6,373 bases of DNA from Verrucomicrobiia bacterium (GTDB lineage: Bacteria > Verrucomicrobiota > Verrucomicrobiia > JABWAM01), in contig JABWAM010000145.1 of the NCBI GenBank assembly GCA_013360985.1, forward strand, positions 1-6,373, read 5' to 3'. Both the position numbers and the translations under genes were made by a program. Below the pieces are notes generated by a model. That model searched no databases. It was not told the origin of the DNA and worked only from the letters and a program-made list of their open reading frames with translations. Shown piece by piece: positions 1 through 5,221 of the stretch; within the stretch, counting starts at the first letter, position 1, and every line of letters starts with the position of its first letter.

Positions 1-11
1 GAAAGGTGCGA

Positions 12-95
12 CGGCTCGGCCGGCGGCCTCGCCCTACCTTTCCGCATTCCGTACTTGAGGAAAATCTGCTCTGTCGCGAAGCGAGGGAGGGCGCC
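12..95. repeat. GC-rich intergenic repeat, copy A
   Basis: A hand alignment pairs this 84-base stretch with 1691-1773 at about 88% identity: nine mismatches and one single-base gap. The first 23 bases are identical, and so is an 18-base core, gtcgcgaagcgagggagg, near the right end (73-90). Both copies lie in non-coding DNA in the same orientation, one on each side of the GlcF-like gene. This pattern fits a family of dispersed intergenic repeats rather than a coding or mobile element, since there is no transposase and no obvious terminal inverted repeat. Copy number elsewhere in the genome cannot be judged from this window. Confidence 0.75.
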
Positions 96-110
96 GCCGC
101 CGGCGGCGCC
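90..110. repeat. Perfect 9-bp GC hairpin with 3-base loop
   Basis: The arms ggcgccgcc (90-98) and ggcggcgcc (102-110) are exact reverse complements around a gcc loop, and every base of the stem is G or C. No T-run follows on the + strand, so this is not a classical intrinsic terminator in that direction. It begins inside the end of repeat copy A. The matching place in copy B lacks such a clean stem. It could be a REP-like structure or an end of the repeat unit; its role is unknown. Confidence 0.6.
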
Positions 111-246
111 GCGGCAACGGTTTGAGGCCAAAATGTGGCGCGGGCATCTCATGTTCCTCGACCAAGGATGGACTCTTTCGTTTCTTACGCGGGGATTTGG
201 GGCAAAACGCTGGATTTGGCGCGCGCGCGCCGATAGCGTTTTCCTC

Positions 247-1599
247 GTGGGCAACTATCTCAAGGGACTCGATTACTCGATCCTCCAGCAATGCATGCAC
301 TGCGGGCTCTGCCTGCCGACCTGCCCCACCTACGACGCCACGAAACGCGAGTCGGCCAGCCCGCGGGGGCGCATCGCCCTGATGCGCGCGATCGCCGACG
401 ATCGCCTCGAGCTCACCCGCGCGTTCGGCGAAGAGATGTATTTCTGCCTCGGCTGTCTCGCCTGCATGACCGCCTGCCCCGCCGGCGTGAACTACGCGCA
501 CCTCCTGGAAATGGCGCGCGCCGAAACCGAACGCCGCCGCGTCCTCGCCGCGCCGAAGCGCAACGTTCTCCGCTGGGCGCTCATTCGCTGGCTCTTCGCG
601 AAGCGCGCGCGCCTCCGTTTCGCGGGGCGCCTCCTCTGGGCCTATCAAAGGCTCGGCCTCCAATCCCTCGTCCGACGCTCCGGCCTCCTGCGGTTCGCGC
701 CGAAATCGATCCGGGAACTCGAGCCGCTCACCCCGACGATCCTCGATGCGTTCACCCCGATGGGTTACCGCACACCCAAAGGGCGCCTGCGGGAGACGTC
801 GCGTATTCGGCGCGTCGGCGTCATCGCCGGATGCGTCCAGGACCTCGCCTTCGCCGACGTCAACCGCGACACGGCGTTCGTCCTCGAAGAGAACGGCTGC
901 GAGGTCGTCATCCCGAAGGGGCAGGAATGCTGCGGCTCCCTGCACGGGCACAACGGCGAATGGGAACTCGCCAAGGCGTTCGCCCGAAAAAACCTCGACG
1001 CCTTCGAGGTGGAAGCTCTGGACGCGATCATCATCAACGCCGCCGGCTGCGGCTCGCACCTCCGCCATTACGATCGTCTCCTCGCCGACGACCCGCGCTA
1101 CGCGGCGCGCGCGAAGGCCTGGTCCCGCAAGGTGCGCGACGCGCAGGAATATCTGGTCGAAATCGGGTTCCGCCCGCCGCGCGGACGCGCCGATTCTCCG
1201 CGGGTTCGCCTCGCCTATCACGAAGCCTGCCATCTCGTCCACGGACAACAGATCACCGTTCCGCCGCGAACCCTCCTGAAGTCGCTTCCCGGATACGAGA
1301 TCGTCGAGCTGCCCGAGTCCACCTGGTGCTGCGGCAGCGCCGGTGTCTACAACATCACCCATCCCGAAATGGCGGGACAACTCCAACGCCGCAAGATCAA
1401 CCATGTCGCCACGACCCAGGCCGTCGTCGTCGCGACCTCCAACCCCGGCTGCATCCTCCAGGTCGCCGCCGGATTGCGCGCCCGCGGAATGAAGGTGCGC
1501 GTCGCCCATCCGATCACCCTCCTCGCCGAGGCCTATCGCGCGGAAGCCGCGCCCGCGCCGACCCCGTCCGTTGGCGCGCGCGCCCAAATCCACGGATAA
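247..1599 (+). CDS. glcF: GlcF-like iron-sulfur subunit (glycolate/lactate oxidase type)
   Basis: The 450-residue protein belongs to the GlcF/GlpC/LutA-type iron-sulfur proteins, which pass electrons from a flavin 2-hydroxyacid dehydrogenase towards the quinone pool at the cytoplasmic membrane. Two 4Fe-4S motifs come first: Cys16/19/22/26 (CMHCGLCLPTCP) and Cys67/70/73/77 (CLGCLACMTACP). Two cysteine-rich domains follow, the first around Cys196 and the CCG pair at 228-229, the second around Cys328 (HEACH) and the CCG pair at 361-362. The length suits GlcF. I chose the GTG at 247 because family similarity begins there (GNYLKGLDYS); upstream ATGs at 55, 133 and 151 would add residues encoded by intergenic DNA. 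There is no Shine-Dalgarno motif. No GlcD or GlcE partner lies downstream, and the window starts too close upstream to tell. The substrate (glycolate, lactate or another 2-hydroxyacid) is not fixed by sequence. The family call is firm; the exact symbol less so. Confidence 0.92.
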   Translation: MGNYLKGLDYSILQQCMHCGLCLPTCPTYDATKRESASPRGRIALMRAIADDRLELTRAFGEEMYFCLGCLACMTACPAGVNYAHLLEMARAETERRRVLAAPKRNVLRWALIRWLFAKRARLRFAGRLLWAYQRLGLQSLVRRSGLLRFAPKSIRELEPLTPTILDAFTPMGYRTPKGRLRETSRIRRVGVIAGCVQDLAFADVNRDTAFVLEENGCEVVIPKGQECCGSLHGHNGEWELAKAFARKNLDAFEVEALDAIIINAAGCGSHLRHYDRLLADDPRYAARAKAWSRKVRDAQEYLVEIGFRPPRGRADSPRVRLAYHEACHLVHGQQITVPPRTLLKSLPGYEIVELPESTWCCGSAGVYNITHPEMAGQLQRRKINHVATTQAVVVATSNPGCILQVAAGLRARGMKVRVAHPITLLAEAYRAEAAPAPTPSVGARAQIHG

Positions 1600-1690
1600 G
1601 CCTCGTTTTCGGAGGGAAACTCTGACGTCCATTGAGAACCGGGATGACAGGTCGGAGCGCGATCCCAGTTTCCTCACAACAAGGGCGCGG

Positions 1691-1773
1691 CGGCTCGGCC
1701 GGCGGCCTCGCCCCACCTTCCGCAGTTCGCGCTTGAAGAAAATCCGCTCGGTCGCGAAGCGAGGGAGGACGCC
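1691..1773. repeat. GC-rich intergenic repeat, copy B
   Basis: This is the partner of the copy at 12-95, in the same orientation, with about 88% identity by hand alignment. After a variable spacer, both copies are followed by the 13-base motif accaaggatggac, about 66 bases on in copy A and about 150 bases on in copy B, with a loosely similar gtgkcgcg...atctc stretch just before it. The same order of blocks on both sides of the GlcF-like gene suggests that each intergenic region carries a degraded copy of a longer composite repeat. Confidence 0.75.
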
Positions 1774-1975
1774 GGCGGGAGGCCCCCCGAACGCCATCGC
1801 TCAAATCCAAGAATCCCCCCCCGCAAAAATCCTTGCCGGACTGCCTCGGAGTCTTTCGAGACCGGCGCGCCGCGGCGGCGGCTTCTCCGCGAAACGCTGT
1901 GGAGGTGTCGCGCGATCTCCAACCAAGGATGGACGTTCCCGCGCGGCACTTGAGGAGTTGGGCGCGTTTCCGTCG

Positions 1976-2004
1976 TTGAAGTCGAAAGATTCACGGGCTA
2001 CAGT
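1976..2004 (+). promoter_or_regulatory. Candidate sigma70-type promoter for tRNA-Arg
   Basis: TTGAAG (1976-1981) matches four of six bases of the -35 consensus. TACAGT (1999-2004) matches four of six bases of the -10 consensus, and the spacer is exactly 17 bases. The expected start near 2011 would leave a leader of about 10 bases before the tRNA. The stretch after the -10 element is GC-rich (tcgcggc), a discriminator type often seen at growth-rate-controlled stable RNA promoters. The call rests on position and partial consensus only. Confidence 0.4.
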
Positions 2005-2021
2005 TCGCGGCACGACGGATC

Positions 2022-2098
<77 letters not shown>

Positions 2099-2127
2099 GT
2101 TTTTCCCTTTCTGAAAAATATATCCTC

Positions 2128-2838
2128 ATGAGCGTCCGCCCCACCTTTCCCCAATTCACCGCCTACCTCGACGCCCAATCGCGCGCGGCGGCGGAGGCGG
2201 CGCGCGGAAAACGTCCCCGACCGCCCTTCGTCACGCTCTCCCGCCAAATGGGAACTGGCGCGGTGCATCTCGGCAAGGATCTCGCCGATGACCTGCAGGC
2301 GCGCGACCGATCCTCGGACGTGCCGTGGACGGTCCTCGACCGCGACCTCATGGACCGGGTGCTCCAGGAACATCATCTCCCGACCAGCCTGGCGCCCTAC
2401 CTTCCCGAGGGGCGCATCTCGGAAATCCAGGCGGCGATCCGCGAGCTCTTCGGCCTTCATCCGCCGTTGGCCACGATGATGCGGCAAATGGCGGAGACGG
2501 TCCTCGGCCTGGCGGAGATGGGGCGCGTCATCCTCGTGGGGCGGGGAGCGCATCGAATCACCGCGCATCTCGAGGGCGGCGTGCATGTGCGTCTCGTCGG
2601 TTCGTTCGAGAAACGCGTCGAACGCGTGATGGCGCTCCATCGCCTCTCGCGCAAGGCGGCCGCGGCGTTGATCAAGAAATGCGATGCGGGACGCCGGGCG
2701 TTCGTAAAAAAATTTCATGGCGTGGATGTCGCCGATCCGTTGCTTTATCATCTCGTCATCAACACGGACCGTGTGCCGATCCCCGAGGCCGCCCGCCTCA
2801 TCGGCGACCTCGTCCTCTCCCGCGTCGCCCATGCGTAA
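2128..2838 (+). CDS. Cytidylate kinase-like family protein
   Basis: The 236-residue protein matches the cytidylate kinase-like P-loop family (Cytidylate_kin2/AAA_26 type), not the classical Cmk. Family signatures seen are the N-terminal phosphate-binding stretch TLSRQMGTGAVHLGK (36-50), VLDRDLMDRV (69-78, like the family's 'D..L...'), the strand and loop VILVGRGA (134-141), the helix with basic residues EKRVERVMALHR (161-172), FVKKFHGVD (192-200) and the C-terminal YHLVINTDR (207-215). The glycine loop reads GTGAVHLG and lacks the GK[ST] lysine of a standard Walker A; degenerate loops are usual in this family. The substrate is unknown and need not be CMP. No Shine-Dalgarno motif precedes the ATG; the leader 2100-2124 is A/T-rich, unlike its surroundings, with a weak tttttc/gaaaaa hairpin. 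The last 8 bases overlap the start of the transporter gene, so the two are probably co-expressed. The protein is likely cytosolic. Confidence 0.85.
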   Translation: MSVRPTFPQFTAYLDAQSRAAAEAARGKRPRPPFVTLSRQMGTGAVHLGKDLADDLQARDRSSDVPWTVLDRDLMDRVLQEHHLPTSLAPYLPEGRISEIQAAIRELFGLHPPLATMMRQMAETVLGLAEMGRVILVGRGAHRITAHLEGGVHVRLVGSFEKRVERVMALHRLSRKAAAALIKKCDAGRRAFVKKFHGVDVADPLLYHLVINTDRVPIPEAARLIGDLVLSRVAHA

Positions 2839-5113
2839 AGTCGCCTCGTGGATTTTCTGGGGGACGGTGGCGTTGGCGGGCGCTTACGCTTTGGCGATCC
2901 TCGTCTCACGCCACGATCGCCCCGTGAATGCGGGCTGGATCCTCACCGCGGCCGCCTGCCTCTACGCAATCGGCTACCGCTTCTATTCGAAATGGATCGC
3001 CGCGAAACTGCTGACGCTCGACGACCGCCGCGCGACGCCGTGCGAGATTCACGAGGACGGCCGCGACTTCGTCAAAACGAACAAGTGGATCGTGTTCGGG
3101 CATCATTTCGCGGCGATCAGCGGCCCCGGGCCGCTCGTCGGGCCGGTGCTCGCCGCCCAATTCGGTTACTTGCCGGGAACACTCTGGATCCTGGTGGGCG
3201 TCGTTCTCGGAGGAGCGGTGCATGATTTTCTGGCTCTGGTCTTCTCGATTCGGCGGGATGGACGCTCTCTGGGAGAAATGGTGCGCGACGAAATCGGCAA
3301 ACCCGCGGGCCTCGTCGCACTGACGGCCATCCTCGCGATCCTGGTGATCCTCGTCGCGGTGCTGGGGTTGGTCGTCGTCAAGGCGCTCGCGGAAAGCCCA
3401 TGGGGCGCCTTCACGATCGCCGCCACGATCCCGATCGCCCTCTCCATGGGGATGCATCTGCGGTTTTGGCGTCCGGGCAAGGTGCTCGAAGTCACCGTGC
3501 TGGGAGTCGCGCTGCTGCTCTTGTCCGTTTGGGTCGGAGGCTGGATCCACGGCCACGCGGTCCTCGGCCCGTTCTTCACGCTCAAGGCCACGCGGCTGGC
3601 GTGGGCGGTGATCCTCTACGGGTTCGCCGCGTCGGTCCTGCCCGTGTGGCTGCTCCTCGCGCCGCGCGATTACCTGAGCACCTTCATGAAGCTCGGAACG
3701 ATCGCGGCGCTCGCGCTCGGGATTCTCGCGGTGATGCCGCAGTTGCAACTCCCGCCGCTCACGCAGTTCGTGAACGGCCAAGGGCCGATCTTCGCGGGGA
3801 ACATCTTCCCGTTCTGCTTCATCACGATCGCCTGCGGCGCGATCAGCGGATTTCATTCCCTGATCGCTTCGGGAACCACGCCGAAGATCATCGCGCGCGA
3901 AAGCCACGCCCGGACGATCGGCTACGGGAGCATGCTCCTGGAGTCTTCCGTGGCGATCATGGCGATGATCGCGGCGTGCACCCTTCAGCCGGGCGCCTAC
4001 TTCGCGATCAACAGCCCCGCCGCCGTGATCGGGGCGACGCCGGAGGCGGCCGTGGCGACGGTATCCCAATGGGGGTATGCGGTGACGGTCGAGGACATGG
4101 CGAACCTGGCGGACAACATCGGCGAGCACACGATGTTCCACCGCGCCGGAGGCGCGCCGACGCTCGCCGTGGGCATGGCGCATATTTTCTCCAATGTTCT
4201 CGGCGGAAAGGGGTGGATGGCGCTGTGGTACCACTTCGCGATCATGTTCGAGGCGCTGTTCATTTTGACGACGGTGGACGCGGGCACGCGCGTGGGACGC
4301 TTTCTGCTCCAGGCGGCGCTCGGCCACGTGTGGAAGCCGCTCGGCCAAACGAGTTCCTGGCCGGCCAATCTCTTCGCGAGCTTCCTTTTCGTGGGGGCGT
4401 GGGGCTTCTTCCTTTACCAAGGCGTCGTGGACCCGCTGGGGGGAATCAACAGCCTCTGGCCCCTCTTCGGCATCGCGAACCAACTCCTCGCGGTGATCGC
4501 GCTCTGCCTCGGCACAACGGTCCTGCTCAAGATGCGGCGCGCGCGCTTCATCGGGGTGACGCTGCTCCCTCTCCTCTGGCTGGTGAGCGCGACGTTTACC
4601 GCGGCCGCTCAGAAGATTTTCCATTCCGATCCGCGCATCGGCTTCCTCGCGCAGGCGAAACAGCTCTCGGAAAAGATCGCCTCGGGAAGCGTCTCCGCCG
4701 AGAAGGCGGACGAGCTCCGCAAGATCATTTTTAATCAGCAACTCGACGCCGCGGTAGCCGGCATGTTTTTGATCCTGGTCTCCGTCATCGTCCTCGCCAG
4801 CGCCTGGAGATGGTTCACCCTTTGGACCGGACGCAGCTCCCGCGAAATGAGCGAAACGCCGATCGTCTGGCTGCCGGCGCCAACCCTGACGCCCGCGCAG
4901 GCGACGGGCGACGGACGGATCTGGGCGGCGGGCGCGCTCTTCCTCGGTTTCCTCCAACATCTCTCGGGACAAACCCGCCTCGCGCGCGCTGAAAAGGCGA
5001 GCGTCGGCTGCGCGCATGCGGCCTGCCGCGCGTCCACGACGCCGTCGGCGGACCGGGGAGCGCTCTGGGCGGAACTCGAAGATCGCCGTTTCAAGAACCC
5101 GCGCTGCTGCTAG
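2831..5113 (+). CDS. cstA: CstA/BtsT-family carbon starvation (pyruvate/peptide) transporter with C-terminal YbdD-like extension
   Basis: This 760-residue inner-membrane protein is a clear CstA-family member. In E. coli the relatives CstA and BtsT take up pyruvate, and CstA is also linked to peptide use during carbon starvation. By eye there are well over a dozen hydrophobic segments, starting at about residues 7-25 and ending at about 642-663. Family hallmarks include HHFAAISGPGPLVGP (91-105), GGAVHDF (127-133), the CGAISGFHSLIASGTTPK stretch in the middle, and TTVDAGTR (480-487). The ATG at 2831 was chosen because it lies just before the first membrane helix; an in-frame ATG at 2717 would add 38 residues that are only an off-frame reading of the kinase-like gene. 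The start overlaps that gene's end by 8 bases, with no Shine-Dalgarno motif, which fits translational coupling. The protein is longer than E. coli CstA (about 700 residues) because of a tail of about 80 residues after the last helix, described separately. Substrate choice cannot be read from sequence. Confidence 0.95.
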   Translation: MRKVASWIFWGTVALAGAYALAILVSRHDRPVNAGWILTAAACLYAIGYRFYSKWIAAKLLTLDDRRATPCEIHEDGRDFVKTNKWIVFGHHFAAISGPGPLVGPVLAAQFGYLPGTLWILVGVVLGGAVHDFLALVFSIRRDGRSLGEMVRDEIGKPAGLVALTAILAILVILVAVLGLVVVKALAESPWGAFTIAATIPIALSMGMHLRFWRPGKVLEVTVLGVALLLLSVWVGGWIHGHAVLGPFFTLKATRLAWAVILYGFAASVLPVWLLLAPRDYLSTFMKLGTIAALALGILAVMPQLQLPPLTQFVNGQGPIFAGNIFPFCFITIACGAISGFHSLIASGTTPKIIARESHARTIGYGSMLLESSVAIMAMIAACTLQPGAYFAINSPAAVIGATPEAAVATVSQWGYAVTVEDMANLADNIGEHTMFHRAGGAPTLAVGMAHIFSNVLGGKGWMALWYHFAIMFEALFILTTVDAGTRVGRFLLQAALGHVWKPLGQTSSWPANLFASFLFVGAWGFFLYQGVVDPLGGINSLWPLFGIANQLLAVIALCLGTTVLLKMRRARFIGVTLLPLLWLVSATFTAAAQKIFHSDPRIGFLAQAKQLSEKIASGSVSAEKADELRKIIFNQQLDAAVAGMFLILVSVIVLASAWRWFTLWTGRSSREMSETPIVWLPAPTLTPAQATGDGRIWAAGALFLGFLQHLSGQTRLARAEKASVGCAHAACRASTTPSADRGALWAELEDRRFKNPRCC
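4931..5110 (+). other. YbdD/YjiX-like (Sel_put) domain fused to the C-terminus of CstA
   Basis: Residues 701-760 of the CstA-like protein resemble the small YbdD/YjiX proteins (Sel_put family), normally 65-70 residues and encoded by a separate gene directly after cstA or btsT. Shared features are an early L..LSGQ stretch where the family has a short helix ending in G, about 45 residues from there to the end, a ttP position near the middle, an aromatic-and-basic segment ALWAELEDRRF that lines up with the family's EEFFRERQ.ARY, and the signature terminal RCC. Differences are clear: the usual YxxY and HxxxxHP residues are missing, and a CAHAAC segment sits in their place. The match is from memory and by eye, so the identification is probable, not certain. 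The alternative is a lineage-specific unstructured tail. Confidence 0.55.
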
Positions 5114-5221
5114 CCCGCATCCTTCGCGCGGTTCCGGCGCAAGATTCTTCGCTGGACCGAAGGCGGCGCGCCGTTCTCCTTTCTGGATTCCCATCGCGAC
5201 GGCCTTTATGCTCCCTCGCTC
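5114..5221. other. Short intergenic gap before cysS
   Basis: These 108 bases hold no gene that I can support. An ATG at 5208 is out of frame with cysS. I see no terminator after the transporter gene and no convincing promoter, so whether cysS is read through from upstream or has its own start cannot be decided here. Confidence 0.5.

Larger units (their letters stand above)
1..246. other. Intergenic region upstream of the GlcF-like gene
   Basis: I see no gene in this stretch. It contains one copy of a GC-rich dispersed repeat (12-95), a perfect GC hairpin (90-110), a short motif accaaggatggac (161-173) that recurs in the next intergenic region, and a 14-base alternating GC palindrome (218-231). 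The reading frame of the downstream gene stays open back to an ATG at 55. That extension runs through the repeat and the hairpin and has no resemblance to the family N-terminus, so I treat it as non-coding. I found no convincing -35/-10 pair for the downstream gene. Confidence 0.7.
1600..2021. other. Intergenic region between the GlcF-like gene and tRNA-Arg
   Basis: This 422-base gap has no credible gene. The open frames across it on both strands are rich in Arg, Pro and Gly and run through the repeat, which marks them as artefacts of high GC. It holds repeat copy B (1691-1773), the recurring motif accaaggatggac (1922-1934) and a candidate tRNA promoter near its right end. I see no strong terminator after the upstream gene; the only hairpin there (cctc/gagg near 1603-1616) is too weak to call. 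Confidence 0.7.

Noticed and set aside
55..246. N-terminal extension of the GlcF-like protein from an ATG at 55
   Set aside because: These codons come from the repeat and hairpin, and family similarity only starts at about 250.
1600..1625. Terminator after the GlcF-like gene
   Set aside because: The only stem is four base pairs (cctc/gagg) with no T-run, which is too weak to support.
34..1797. Long minus-strand open frame opposite the GlcF-like gene
   Set aside because: It covers a gene with conserved iron-sulfur motifs on the other strand, runs through both repeat copies, and shows no family resemblance.
2717..2830. Upstream in-frame ATG for the transporter
   Set aside because: The added 38 residues are Ser/Pro/Arg-rich and are an off-frame reading of the conserved kinase-like gene end; the first membrane helix follows the ATG at 2831.
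5111..5113. Possible selenocysteine or read-through at the transporter stop, suggested by the Sel_put family name
   Set aside because: The stop is TAG directly after two cysteine codons, not TGA, and I see no SECIS-like hairpin after it.
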